Below, in pieces: positions 14,182-28,095 of a stretch of 57,500 nucleotides of DNA. Where the stretch lies: assembly GCA_016946835.1 (NCBI GenBank), contig JACVTC010000088.1, forward strand, positions 25,001-82,500. Reading direction: 5' to 3'. Position 1 is the first letter of the stretch. Each line of letters begins with the position of its first letter. The position numbers and the translations under genes were made by a program. The stretch is from Neocallimastix lanati (nom. inval.) (lineage: Eukaryota; Neocallimastigomycota; Neocallimastigomycetes; Neocallimastigales; Neocallimastigaceae). The notes below the pieces were generated by a model that had not been told where the DNA came from, searched no databases, and saw nothing but the letters and a program-made list of their open reading frames with translations.

Positions 14182-14497
14182 CTATTTTTCATTATAATAT
14201 AATTATATAAATAATAAATAAAAAGTTCATATTTTCTCTTTTATTTCAAAATATTTATTTATCCTTTTATTTAATTACTTATTTTTTATGTTTTGTCTTT
14301 TCAAAAATTTAAATTTTTTTATTTTTTTTTATGTTTTATTTTATATTTAATTTATTAATATAATGTAATAAATATAAAATTAAATATTTTTACCTTTAAG
14401 TATTTCTTAAAATAATTTATAATTTATATTTAATAAAATAAGTTTTCTTAACAATTTTTGTTTTTTGTTTTTTATTTATTTATTTTTTTATTTATTT

Positions 14498-14528
<31 letters not shown>

Positions 14529-14942
14529 TTTACTTCTTTTTTTTTTTTTATTTTTTCTTTTTTTTTTTATTAATTTATTTAAAAAAAAAAAAAAATAAAA
14601 TAAAATGAGAAAGATAAAAAATGATATATATATATCTTTTATCTTTAATATAAAAATGTTAAAAATATAATAATTATATTTTATTTCTCTAAAAAGTAAT
14701 ACATACCAAAAAAATGTCTCTCACCAGAACTGTAATTAATAATGAATTTCCACTAAATAATTAAAACATTAAAAAATTGAATAAAATTTGTTTGTCCTAC
14801 TTCAATTTTATTGGTGAAAAAAATTAAATTGAATTTATGTACTTGGAGGTTAAATATCATATATAATAAAGTTTATATTTTTTTTCATTTAATATATGGG
14901 ACTAATTTATTAAATTTATTATTGTATTATTTACTTATTTAC

Positions 14943-14985
<43 letters not shown>

Positions 14986-15120
14986 TTTGTATTTCTAATA
15001 TTACATATTTTATTCAAGTAATTATACTTGATTAAACATTTAAACCTATCTAATAACTTTCTCACACTTCTCTTAATTCATAGAAATGTTTTTTTTTTAA
15101 TGTTATTTAGTTATATTTAA
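14182..15120. other. Intergenic AT-rich DNA with TTTA microsatellite
   Basis: Upstream of the esterase. T-rich and A-rich homopolymers occur at 14460-14600 and a (TTTA)n/(ATTT)n tract at about 14930-14990. The open frame that crosses the tract is repeat-derived and is not called a gene. Confidence 0.6.
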
Positions 15121-15129
15121 CTATCTAAT

Positions 15130-15830
15130 TGTCCTAGTGATTAAAATAAATTTTTTAATCAATGATAATGTTTTAAGTATTATAAATATTAATATTTATT
15201 ATTTAAGGAATTTTTATGTTCTAAGTATTATAAACATTAATAAATATTATTTAAGGAAATATTTAATAACTATATAAAGATAAATAAAAAATAATAAGAA
15301 TATTAATAAAACATTGATTTACATTATAATTAATAAAATAAGAAATAATAAATAAATTTTATAACTATTAAATCAAGCCACTTATATAAATTTAATTTAA
15401 TTTTGGTTTATGACATTAATTAATGCTGAATAATAAAAATCATTTTATATTAATTAAGGTTTGAATATTTCATTTTATATCATTACATTGTTTTGGACGG
15501 ATTTTTATTTTTTTTTTTTTTTTAATTATTTAAATCGTTGTTCATGTGCTAAATATAATCTCTTTATAAAGATAAATATAGAATAATAGGAGTATTAATA
15601 AAAAAATATTGATTTATAAATTTTATTATTTCTTATTTTATTAATTATAATAATAAAATCAAGCCACTTTTAATGAAAATTATAAAATCATTAGATTTAA
15701 TTTTGACTTGGCATTAATTTATGTTTGAATAATAAAAATAATTTTATATTAATTAAAGTTTGAATATGTCATTTTATATCAATAACTTATTCATTGTTTT
15801 GGACGGATTTTTAATTTTTTTTTAAATTAT
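15130..15830. repeat. Two diverged direct copies of a roughly 400-bp segment
   Basis: The first copy (about 15130-15530) and the second (about 15550-15825) share blocks in the same order: AATCAAGCCACTT, TTATATTAATTAA followed by a GTTTGAATAT block, CATTTTATATCA, and CATTGTTTTGGACGGATTTTT at the end. The first copy also holds an internal repeat of TAAGTATTATAAA / CTAAGTATTATAAACATTAA at 15173 and 15221. No protein-coding signal was seen. Confidence 0.65.
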
Positions 15831-16029
15831 TTTTTATTAAATTATTAAAAATAAAGTAAATAAAGTAAATCTTTCATTGAATAATGATAAAGTATGGTAT
15901 ATATCTTGTTTCCCATCTTTATCTAATATACTAAATAAAATTATTTATAAGAAAATAATTAAATTCATTCAATAGAAATAAATTTATTTTATAACCTTTA
16001 TGTTATTAATTATTTATTATAAAAACTTA

Positions 16030-16155
16030 TAATACTAATTCTTAAGGTAATTAGTAAACCTCTACTAAACTTATCTAATTTTACAGGCTAATTAGTAACC
16101 TTTAAACATTCTTTTTATTATTATCTAATTTTACTGGACAATTAGTAACATTTTG
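16030..16155. repeat. Short tandem repeat around TAATTAGTAACC
   Basis: Three copies of a motif of the form TATCTAATTTTAC-x-GG-x-TAATTAGTAAC lie about 55 bp apart (near 16048, 16091 and 16140). They are noncoding. Confidence 0.5.
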
Positions 16156-16494
16156 TTAAATAAATATTTTATATTCCTATTTATATTTGTTATCTAAATT
16201 AAAGTAATCTTTATAAACAATAATTTTTACTAAAGTATTTAACATTTCTAAACAATTACATTTACAAGTTATTTTTATAATTTTATTAATATAAATTTTT
16301 TACTATTTAACTATTTAATAATTTTATACTTATAATCTATATAACTTTAATATATTTATTTTAATTTATTATTATTTAAAGTTTCATTCTATATCAATAA
16401 TTAATCAATGGAATTGTTTTTAATTTAAATAATTCTAATTCATTTTATTTAATATAAAAACCTTTTTTTTTTATTTATTTACAATTATTTATTT

Positions 16495-16509
16495 TTATTA
16501 TTATTATTA

Positions 16510-16543
<34 letters not shown>

Positions 16544-16612
16544 TATTATTTATTATTTATTATTTATTATTATAATAATTATTATAATTATTATTATTAT
16601 TATTATTGATAA
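16495..16612. repeat. (TTA)n / (TTATT)n microsatellite
   Basis: Interrupted TTA and ATTATT repeats between 16495 and 16612, continuing with a small ATTATAATAATT palindromic patch. It is noncoding. Confidence 0.7.
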
Positions 16613-16687
16613 AAAATACTTAATTATGATTAAGTAAACAATGAAGTTGTATACAAATGTAAAGAAAAAATATATTCGAAAATTTAT

Positions 16688-16870
16688 ATTTTTATATTTT
16701 TTAAAGTTATATTAAAATTGAATATTTTTATTCTAAATTAATATTAATATTTTTATATTTTTTAAGGTTACATTATAATTTTATATTTTTATTCTAAATT
16801 AATATTAATATTTTTATATTTTTTAAGGTTACATTATAATTTTATATTTTTATTGTCAATTAGTATATTA
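16688..16870. repeat. 61-bp tandem repeat, 3 copies
   Basis: The start motif ATTTTTATATTTTTTAA recurs at 16688, 16749 and 16810 (period 61 bp). It is followed by a GGTTACATTATAATTTTATA block; the first copy is the most diverged. It is noncoding. Confidence 0.8.
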
Positions 16871-17269
16871 TTAATAAATTTTATTATATATTGTTTGATA
16901 CTTTAGTTATATTAATATAATTCATAATTTAAATATATTTGTATTAATAATATAATATAAATTAAAATAATATAAATTAAATTATGAACTATATTAACTT
17001 TAAAAAAGAATAATAAGAAAAATTTTTAAGAAGGGGACTTCTTATTAAGAGAAGAAATAATTAGTCAAACATAATGAAGTTTTATTAATAAATTAAATGG
17101 TAAACATTTTTCTTATTATATTATTTGAAATATAACTTCTTTATGTGTTAAATAATTTAGTGAAATTATTTATAAAAATTGTTTATTTTTTCAATTAAAT
17201 TAATTATTCAATAAATAAATAATATTTTCAAAATATTATAATAAAAGATTGTAAAATACTTCTTCCTTA

Positions 17270-17609
17270 CAAGTTAGGACTAACATAACTCTAATAATAA
17301 GAAGAAATATAAGAAATTAACGATTGTATGATAAAAACTGGACGTTATGAATTATGACAAGTTGTAATTTCAAGATAGGAACTGGGAGTCTTGAATTTCC
17401 CGCGAAAAAAAAGTGAATTTTGCCAATTTAGCATTTCCCCAAATAGCATTTCATAAAAATATTTGATGTGGCTTGTATTAAAAATTTGTAACTCCTATTT
17501 AAATATTAATATCTTATTACTCAATTACTCTATCTTATTTTTTTTACAAAAATAAAAATAATAATAAAAAAAATATTTACTATAGGACTACTTATCAAAG
17601 ATTTATTAT

Positions 17610-17655
<46 letters not shown>
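17270..17655. other. GC-richer noncoding island ending in a poly-A tract
   Basis: Sequence at 17270-17470 is visibly richer in G/C than the flanks (for example GGAACTGGGAGTCTTGAA and TTTCCCGCG) but opens no reading frame on either strand. It is followed by AT-rich DNA and a pure A-run at about 17619-17653. It could be the promoter or leader of a dead gene or part of a retrotransposed copy. This cannot be decided from the sequence. Confidence 0.35.
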
Positions 17656-17657
<2 letters not shown>

Positions 17658-17689
17658 TAAATACAAAATCAAGTTGTTTCATTGTCGAA

Positions 17690-18205
17690 GACTAAAAGAA
17701 TAGTCACTTTTCCACTTTACTAATATTATCAATTAACTCTTGATTATTAGAAATAGCTTCAACATTTCTATCACCTTCTCTTTTATTTATTGTATTCCTT
17801 CTTTAAGAGGGCAGGATTCAATTAAGTATATATCAATGGCTATAAGGTTATTAGTGCTTAACTTTTCAATTTTTTTATTTGGTTGAAAGGGTTCAGATAC
17901 AATGAACTTTCAACCAAGGTTTCTATCATTAATTATCACTATATCTCAATAAGATTAATTTTGATTGATATAAATTTTTATTTATATAAATACCCTTTAG
18001 TTGAATTTCTTTAATATTTTTTATATGATATTCATTTTCACTCACATAATAATAAGTGTATTAAATTTTTCATTTTCTGATATTAGATATCCTTTTTCAT
18101 TAAAAAAAGAGTAGCTATATTTAAGAGTGTTGAATATTCTGATAATTTAAAATAATTGATTGCTTCTCATATTGAATTTTGAACATATTGAATTTTGAAC
18201 ATATT
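17690..18205 (-). pseudogene. Decayed coding sequence, unrecognised
   Basis: Minus-strand protein-like stretches in shifting frames are: YSYSFFNEKGYLISENEKF (about 18120-18060), SENEYHIKNIKEIQLKGIYI (about 18040-17985), KFIVSEPFQPNKKIEKLST then NNLIAIDIYLIESCPLKEGI (about 17910-17805), and REGDRNVEAISNNQELIDN ending in a stop at about 17713. Several frameshifts and stops separate them. Together they suggest one lost protein of about 170 residues. The family is not recognised. It lies just upstream of an old LINE end, but its reading does not resemble that element's. Confidence 0.5.
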
Positions 18206-18428
18206 GATGTAGTATAGTTTTTTTTTTTTTTTTTCGTTATTGTTAATTTTACATAATATTCATATAATTTTCCATTTATTAAATTCTTTTTCACAACTTT
18301 CTAAAAATTTTTATTTTTATATATTAGATTATATTTTAAAAAAAAAAATTTTTTTAATATGTTTCAAAATTTTTATTATTATATATATAATAAAAAAAAT
18401 TTTTTTTTGTATCAGAAATTTAAACAAT

Positions 18429-19395
18429 TTTTTTTTTTTATTAACAACAGCAAATATAACTTTGTCTTTATTAATTAATATTTAATAGATTGCATATATT
18501 AAAAAAAATTTAAAATATAAAAATAAAAAAAAAAAGATAAAATATAAAAAATAATAAAAAATAAAATTTTAAAAATATAGCATAAAAATTGTTTAATAAA
18601 AATAGCACAAAAAAAGTTTAACAAATCTAGGTTAAATTTTAATTAACAATAGTAAGACTTCGTAAAGTCATTATTATATAAAAGTATAATAATAATATTT
18701 GATTCCATAATATTGATCATAATAATTAAGAGACAAAATTATGATCGTTATTGGCTGAGCTAACCCAGCTAGTCTCTCTTATTGTTATTTCAACATTGAC
18801 GCCCTTGGTAGGATTAATTTTACACTTATTGAATAATGACTGCTGCCGGTCAGAAACAAAAGGTATAATTTAGTTTAGGAGGGCCGCTATAACCACTAAG
18901 AATAGATTATCTGAAGAATTGCCAGATTTAATTTGACAATTATAGAGATCTTTCCATTCTCCTGAAGTTAAAGTGATGGAGTCTTCCACCAAGAAGGAAA
19001 ATAAATAAGTTACTTAACACACAAGAATTATTATACACTGTATTATTAACTAAACCAATATCTAAATTATTGATTACACTGTTTCTATTAATTAACGAAA
19101 CATTGGAATTACTATAATTAAAAACTATAGAAGAATTATGAACAAAGAAATATAGGATTTTCCTTAATAATTATGAAACAGAAAGACATATTCGAAGAAA
19201 AGTGGGACAACTTGATCAACCTATGTTCAATGGTTTGGGTGCCAGAATTAATTATAACATGAACGGTAATTAGGGCAATCTGTAGTAATTAATTTAGCCG
19301 CTTTAACAACTCTAGCATCTAATTTATATCTTCTGTGAGCCTTCAAAATTCCTTATTCCGAATGATCATAGAAAAAGATCCATAAATTTATTTAA
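18429..19395 (-). mobile_element. Old LINE-like retrotransposon 3' end (copy E)
   Basis: Aligns along its length with the better-preserved copy at 28064-29070. Shared blocks are the T-tract start with CAGCAAAxxxxxTTTxxTCTTTATTAATTAA (18430 and 28085), GTAAGACTTC (18651 and 28255), ACAAAATTATGATC (18733 and 28336), CATTGACGC (18795), TAACCACTAAGAA (18891), GATCTTTCCATTC (18948) and CTAGCATCTAAT (19312). The reading frame on the minus strand is destroyed by stops and shifts, so it is an ancient 5'-truncated insertion, much older than the cluster at 27-30 kb. It ends near 19395 in AT-rich DNA. Confidence 0.75.
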
Positions 19396-21054
19396 GCATA
19401 ACATTTAACTTTAAAATATATTTTTTTTTAATAATAGTATTTAATAATTAATATTAAAATATATTTTTTTTCAATAATAGTATTTAATAATTAATATTAA
19501 TTTAAACACACATCATTATAATTTTATATATATCATTCGAAAAATCAATATAAATAGTGTACAATTTTTTTTTTCATTTTCATTTATTCATTTTTTTTCA
19601 AAAAAAAAAAAAAAAAAAAAAAACATATTTTTATTTTTAATAAATAAATCATTAAAAATAATAATAAATGGAAATATAAGTAGAAACCAAAAAAAAAAAA
19701 AAAAAAAAATAGTTTGTTTTTATTACTTTTTACATTAATTTTTTTTGTATTTCTTTGTTATATTTAAATTTATTTTATATAGGTATTATTATCATTTACT
19801 TTTTTGTTTTGTCTCGTTTTTATATATATATATAAATTTTTCAAAGAAATTAAAAATTATAATGAATATCTTAAAAATATATGGCTTTATTTTAAAATCT
19901 TTATAAGCCAAAATGTATCATATTCAAAAAAAAAAAAATAATAATAATAATAAAATCTTTAACCCTAATTTGACATTAATTATCAAAATTTTTTATTTAT
20001 ATTTAATCAAAAATTTAATAAGCCACATTTTCCGAATTGCAATACTCCCGATTCTGCTATTCATTTTTTTTTTATACTTTTTCACATTCCCTAACCCTGT
20101 GTATTCCAAAAAAACAAAAAAAAAAAGAAAAAAAAATTTTCTTGTAATCACTTGCTCTGAAATTTATTGGTAGAATTTCTAATACACTCCTTTCCGCTGC
20201 ACATTAATAACAAAGAATTTGCGAATTTCCTCTATGTAGTTTATGTTCAATGCAATGCAAGATAGTTTATGTATCGTTTCGTTATTTCCATTTCTATGAT
20301 ATATTGAAATATATTTAATAGAGGATTGGAAAGTAATTTTTTTATTATTTAATTGATATAATACTACTAAAGTATCAATAGGTATTAATAATATAGTAAT
20401 ATAAATATAATAATAAATTACCAGTATTATTATTATTTATTGTACTATATATTACTGTACAATATAACTTCTTACATATTTATAATGATGAATCAATTTT
20501 TTACCCTTTTTATAAATAAAAATAAAAAGAATGAAAAATACTCTTATTATAGCAATTTTTATCTATTTTTTTTTTTTTTTTTTTTTTAGTATATTTAATT
20601 ATTCAAAACAATATTTTAATTTAATTTATTATTTTTTTTTTTTTTTTTTACTTTGTTTAAAATGATACTTTATTAAATTAATAATTTAAAAGAAATAGTA
20701 TAATAAAAACTTCTGCTACAAATATAATAGAGTAGAATATTACCTTTAAAAAAAAATAACACTTTTATTACATATAAAAATAACAAATAATCTAATATTA
20801 TCTCCAATATAATTTATATTTAATTTTGTTATTATTTTTTTTTTCCTTGGTAACAGTAGTTAAATTTATATTAAATATACTACTTTTATTTTTTTTTATT
20901 TATTATATGTCTATTCAAATTTCAAAATAAAAATAAAAATTAATAAATGAGTTTTAAATAATGAATTAGTTTATTATTATTCAGTTCTCCCAGTAGATTG
21001 CTTTCATAACAATAATTAATAAATACTAATGCAAAACAAATATTTTTATATTAC
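19396..21054. other. Intergenic AT-rich DNA
   Basis: Holds a short direct duplication (ATATATTTTTTTTxAATAATAGTATTTAATAATTAATATTAA, near 19421 and 19462), A-runs (about 19600-19623 and 19690-19709) and T-runs (20570-20588 and 20632-20650). A slightly GC-richer patch at 20140-20290 opens no frame. No gene was seen. Confidence 0.5.
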
Positions 21055-22782
21055 AAAAATAAAATAAAATAAAAAATAAAATAAAATAAATAGTAGAATA
21101 TGAATATAATTAAAGTACAGATTGAATAAAATAAAAAATAAAATAAAATAAAAAATAAAATAAAATAAAATAAAATAAAATAAAATAAAATAAAATAAAA
21201 TAAAATAAAATAAAATAAAATAAAATAAAATAAAATAAAATAAAAAATAAAATAAAATAAAATAAAATAAAATAAAATAAAATAAAATAAAATAAAATAA
21301 AATAAAATAAAATAAAATAAAATAAAATAAAATAAAATAAAATAAAATAAAATAAAATAAAATAAAATAAAATAAAATAAAATAAAATAAATAGTAGAAT
21401 ATGAATATAATTAAAGTACAGATTGAAAAAAATAAAATAAAATAAAATAAAATAAAATAAAATAAAATAAAATAAAATAAAATAAAATAAAATAAAATAA
21501 AATAAAATAAAATAAAATAAAATAAATAGTAGAATATGAATATAATTAAAGTACAGATTGAAAAAAATAAAATAAAATAAAATAAAACAAAATAAAATAA
21601 AATAAAATAAAATAAAATAAAATAAAATAAAATAAAATAAAATAAATAGTAGAATATGAATATAATTAAAGTACAGATTGAAAAAAATAAAATAAAATAA
21701 AATAAAACAAAATAAAATAAAAAATAAAATAAAATAAAATAAAATAAAATAAAATAAAATAAAATAAAATAAAATAAATAGTAGAATATGAATATAATTA
21801 AAGTACAGATTGAAAAAAATAAAATAAAATAAAATAAAACAAAATAAAATAAAAAATAAAATAAAATAAAATAAAAAATAAAATAAAATAAAATAAAATA
21901 AAATAAAATAAAATAAATAGTAGAATATGAATATAATTAAAGTACAGATTGAAAAAAATAAAATAAAATAAAATAAAACAAAATAAAATAAAAAATAAAA
22001 TAAAATAAAATAAAAAATAAAATAAAATAAAATAAAATAAAATAAAATAAAATAAAATAAATAGTAGAATATGAATATAATTAAAGTACAGATTGAAAAA
22101 AATAAAATAAAATAAAATAAAATAAAATAAAATAAAATAAAATAAAATAAAATAAAATAAAATAAAATAAAATAAAATAAAATAAAATAAAATAAAATAA
22201 AATAAAATAAAATAAAATAAAATAAAATAAAATAAAATAAAATAAAATAAAATAAAATAAAATAAAATAAAATAAAATAAAATAAAATAAAATAAAATAA
22301 AATAAAATAAAATAAAATAAATAGTAGAATATGAATATAATTAAAGTACAGATTGAAAAAATAAAATAAAATAAAATAAAATAAAATAAAATAAAATAAA
22401 ATAAAATAAAATAAAATAAAATAAAATAAAATAAAAAATAAAATAAAATAAAATAAAATAAAATAAAATAAAATAAAATAAAATAAAATAAAATAAAATA
22501 AAATAAAATAAAATAAAATAAAATAAAATAAAATAAAATAAAATAAAATAAAATAAAATAAAATAAAATAAAATAAAATAAAATAAATAGTAGAATATGA
22601 ATATAATTAAAGTACAGATTGAAAAAAATAAAATAAAATAAAATAAAACAAAATAAAATAAAAAATAAAATAAAATAAAATAAAAAATAAAATAAAATAA
22701 AATAAAATAAAATAAAATAAATAGTAGAATATGAATATAATTAAAGTACAGATTGAAAAAAATAAAATAAAATAAAATAAAA
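21055..22782. repeat. TAAAA minisatellite with a conserved 36-bp marker, 10 copies
   Basis: The array is (TAAAA)n, occasionally TAAAAA or AAAACA, interrupted by ten near-identical copies of a 36-bp block that starts TAGTAGAATATGAATATAAT and ends with GTACAGATTGAA. Blocks begin at 21091, 21392, 21527, 21647, 21779, 21918, 22062, 22322, 22588 and 22722. Spacings are 120-144 bp, except three of 260-301 bp that look like double units. It behaves as a higher-order repeat, and the long open frame on the minus strand is only the pentamer read as Phe/Tyr/Leu/Ile. Confidence 0.95.
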
Positions 22783-22884
22783 TTGATCATAGGATTAAGC
22801 GAATTTTGGTTGGATATTATTTATTAAAATTTAATAACATGGAACATAAATTGTAACTTTAATTGTTATAAAAATTGGCTCCTA

Positions 22885-22990
22885 TCTTTATTTTATTTTA
22901 TTCAATCTGTACTTAACATTTATATTTCTACTATTTATTTTATTTTATTTTATTTTATTCAATCTATACTTGATATTCATATTCTACAAA
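22885..22990. repeat. Inverted, diverged copies of the 36-bp minisatellite marker
   Basis: TTCAATCTGTACTTAACATT (22901-22932) and TTCAATCTATACTTGATATT (22958-22987) are reverse complements of the 36-bp block, each preceded by (TTTTA)n. They face the main array across about 100 bp of unique sequence (22783-22885), giving a head-to-head arrangement. Confidence 0.85.
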
Positions 22991-23390
22991 TACATCCATA
23001 TATATACAAACATATATAATTTTTATATAACAATAATAAATAAATAGATAGATAGATAAATAAATAATATAATATATTATATATAATAAATAATACATAA
23101 TAAATTATCATAATTCATTTATATTATTGTACTATTATTGTATTATTATTATTTATATTATTTATATAAATTTTAATTTTTAATTTTTTACTGACTCATT
23201 TTTCAATTTTTGTCTCACCAACCTTCTCATTTATATTATTTAATATTAATCATAAAATTTTATATATATTTTTATTTAACTTTAACCTTAGTATATTTCC
23301 TTAATAATCAACAAAATTTAATTTAGATATTTATGTCATATTAATTTCGTTGTATTATTAACAAACAAACAAAAAAATAATAATAAAAAA
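22991..23390. promoter_or_regulatory. Upstream region of the expansin-like gene
   Basis: AT-rich DNA directly 5' of the start codon at 23391, with a C-rich-on-T stretch (23190-23230) and an A/C-rich leader (AACAAACAAACAAAAAAA, about 23359-23376) right before the ATG. The 5' side of other genes here is similarly A-rich. No discrete TATA or binding site can be told from background. Confidence 0.4.
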
Positions 23391-25787
<2,397 letters not shown>

Positions 25788-26081
25788 TTTTTTTTATCTT
25801 ATGTCTATATATTTTTTTATAAATAATTCTATAATCTTTTATTGAATAAAGTGAAATAAAATTTAAAAAACTTTTTATTAATGATATTAAAACGAACAAA
25901 CAAACAAACATGTATTATAAATAAATATAAATAAAATTAAAAATAAAATTTTATTTTTTATTTTATCTGTTTTTCTTTTGAAATCTTTTATATATATATA
26001 TGTATTTTATTAATGGGCTAACGAAAATAATATCAAAAATAATTGGAAATTTTTATTATGTTAATACAAAGAAAACAATTT

Positions 26082-26140
<59 letters not shown>

Positions 26141-26200
26141 GTAAATATAGTAATAATTTAAAGAATTCTTGAAATAATATTATTATTATTATTTTCTAGT
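25788..26200. other. Intergenic AT-rich DNA 3' of the expansin-like gene
   Basis: Contains the probable 3' untranslated region (ATTGAATAAAGTGAAATAAA at about 25841-25860 includes an AATAAA-like poly-A signal) and a long T-run followed by an A-run (26084-26140). Confidence 0.5.
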
Positions 26201-26335
26201 GATAAATGTGACACTAAGAAAAAAAAAATATACAGGTGTAAACACAATTATTGCTGTAGTATGAATAGAAATTGTGGTTCTTTCAGTGCCTATCCTGATT
26301 CAGGATACCAATCAAGATACAGTAAATGTTGGTAA
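26201..26335 (+). pseudogene. Orphan exon encoding a hevein-like (CBM18-type) fragment
   Basis: After a plausible acceptor (TTTTCTAG, ending at 26199) an open stretch reads CDTKKKKIYRCKHNYCCSMN and then RNCGSFSAYPDSGYQSRYSK, ending CW-stop at 26333-26335. The Cys spacing (C..C...CCS...CG....GYQS.Y..C) matches the hevein-like chitin-binding fold seen six times in the protein at 53-55 kb. No upstream exon or signal peptide was found in the AT-rich sequence before it, so it is either a last exon left from a lost gene or an unlinked relic. Two of the usual eight Cys appear to be missing. Confidence 0.5.
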
Positions 26336-27189
26336 TTGCTGATTATATTATTACTATGCCTATAATAATTAAGAATGTTAAATCAATAAATTTATCTATT
26401 AACTTGCATATAATCATGATTTTTTTAAAATTATATATATATTATTTTAAATATATTGATTACTAGAATGTTTATTCATTCAATAAAATTTTAAATTACT
26501 ATAAAATTATTATCAAGTATATTATTCTAATAAATAAAAATTAAACTAAATAAATCATGCATTCTTCACAATCTAAAATTAATTTATATTCAAAACGAAA
26601 ATTTAAAAAGTTATTAATTTTTTTAAAAGTTTAATATAATATATAATAAATTAATTAAAAAATATATTATTTTAAATATATTAAAATAATTCTATAATTT
26701 TATCTGATTATTTGTTTAATTAAATATTTCATTTAAATATTAAAATATTTACGTATAAACTTGTTCATAGAATATAAATATTGCAATTTTTTTTTTTTAA
26801 TTAATATAATCTAAATGAGTAATATAATATATGAATATACAATATATATTTTTAATAAATATTATGTATAGTTTGATAATGTTATGAATAAATATTTCTG
26901 AATTCTTATTATTAAAGTATTAAATATCAATTAAAGTATTAAATTTTATAATAAAAATAATAATAAATATTTCTAAATTCTTATATTATTAATATTTGTG
27001 ATAACAAATATTATATCAATTAAAGTATTAAATTTTATAATAATAATAATAATAATAATAATATTTATTTAATTTTTTATGTCTTGTGTTTGTTTAATTT
27101 ATTTCATAACGAATTTAGTTGTTTATAAGTGAAAATTTTATAACTTTCAAAAATGAAGTATATAAGTGTTGAGAAGAATTAAGAAAGGG
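26336..27189. other. Intergenic AT-rich DNA
   Basis: Nearly pure A/T with small direct repeats (ATCAATTAAAGTATTAAATTT at about 26927 and 27015). No gene was seen. Confidence 0.5.
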
Positions 27190-27239
27190 AAATGTATTTA
27201 ATCATAAACTTTACTACGAATATGATTGAAAAATGAACC

Positions 27240-27244
<5 letters not shown>
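27190..27244 (-). mobile_element. LINE fragment (copy D), interrupted by copy A
   Basis: About 50 bp (TTAATCATAAACTTTACTAC to AACCATCAA) matches copy B near 28809-28862 at most positions. The match stops at the T-tract of copy A, so copy A appears to have inserted into this older fragment. Confidence 0.55.
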
Positions 27245-27291
<47 letters not shown>

Positions 27292-28060
27292 CAGGGAAGA
27301 GAATACACTTCCAAAACTTTATTATATTAATTTTATTTTAAAAAAAAAATACATGTAGGTGAAAAGTACATTTGAAATTATAAATAAAAAAAATTTAAAA
27401 AATAAAAAAAAAAAAAAAAAAAAAAATAAAAAAGCTCGAAAATACTCCGTATTTCGGCAAGTTGTAACTATGCGGGAATTTTTCCCTTCCTAACAAATAA
27501 AAAAGAAATAAAACCTAGAAGTAACATCTATAAAATAGATAGTGTGGTGTCCACTAAACTTTCCCCGGATTCATCATTTATTGAACTACTAGGGCGAGAT
27601 TCACCCTTTGTAGAAATAGATGCAGATCCTGTATTATCATTATATTTTACAATACCTATCAAATAATATCTTAAACGAACTACTTATGATAGGTATTGCT
27701 CTTGTTAAGAATTCCGCCAAGCCCACAATTTTTAGAATAGGTGACTCAGATGAACCTTTGAAAAGTAGTTCATTTAATTGTCTCTGTTCCTCACTATCGA
27801 AATGTAGCTCATTTAAAACTAAAGTCAATTAACCAATGCCTTATCCATTATTTATTACTTTTACAACAGGGACAAAAATTAGGACACGTTTGATCTATTA
27901 TTTTTGCAGCTTTAGCAATTCTAGCATCTAATCTATATCCGCTTCGTGCTCTCAATAGCCAATAGAAACCATATGAAAGATCAGGATATTCATAACAAAG
28001 TTTTATAAAATTTGATGTTTCTACTTTATTAAATAGTAAAAAACTATTATAACACAATTT

Positions 28061-28063
<3 letters not shown>
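27245..28063 (-). mobile_element. 5'-truncated LINE-like 3' end, subfamily 1 (copy A)
   Basis: Begins on the plus strand with a T-run (27245-27288), i.e. the poly-A tail, then AGACAGGGAAGAGAATACAC. The minus strand encodes the C-terminal part of a reverse transcriptase ORF: CYEYPDLSYGFYWLLRARSG, GYRLDARIAKAAKI, then a zinc-knuckle start CPCCKSNK and a premature stop (TAA where copy B has CAA). A frameshift follows, then LNELHFDSEEQRQLNELLFK and a tail ending TTLSIL-stop. It is therefore dead. It breaks off at CACAATTTAAA, the same nucleotide as copy C. Compared with C it lacks 42 bp near 27642. Confidence 0.8.

Positions 28064-28095
<32 letters not shown>

Noticed and set aside
14811-15035. 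74-codon plus-strand frame
   Set aside because: Its second half is a TTTA microsatellite read as Leu/Ile/Tyr/Phe. The first half has no recognisable feature and gene-like composition is missing.
17396-17408. TTTCCCGCG as an E2F/MBF-type promoter site
   Set aside because: No intact gene lies next to it in either direction and single short words are not evidence.
21091-22757. CRISPR-like pattern: a 36-bp repeat at semi-regular spacing
   Set aside because: The segments between repeats are the same TAAAA microsatellite rather than unique spacers. The setting is eukaryotic and there are no cas genes, so it is a minisatellite.
22341-22790. 149-codon open frame on the minus strand (Phe/Tyr/Leu/Ile)
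   Set aside because: Entirely the TTTTA pentamer read in one frame; it has no independent coding signal.
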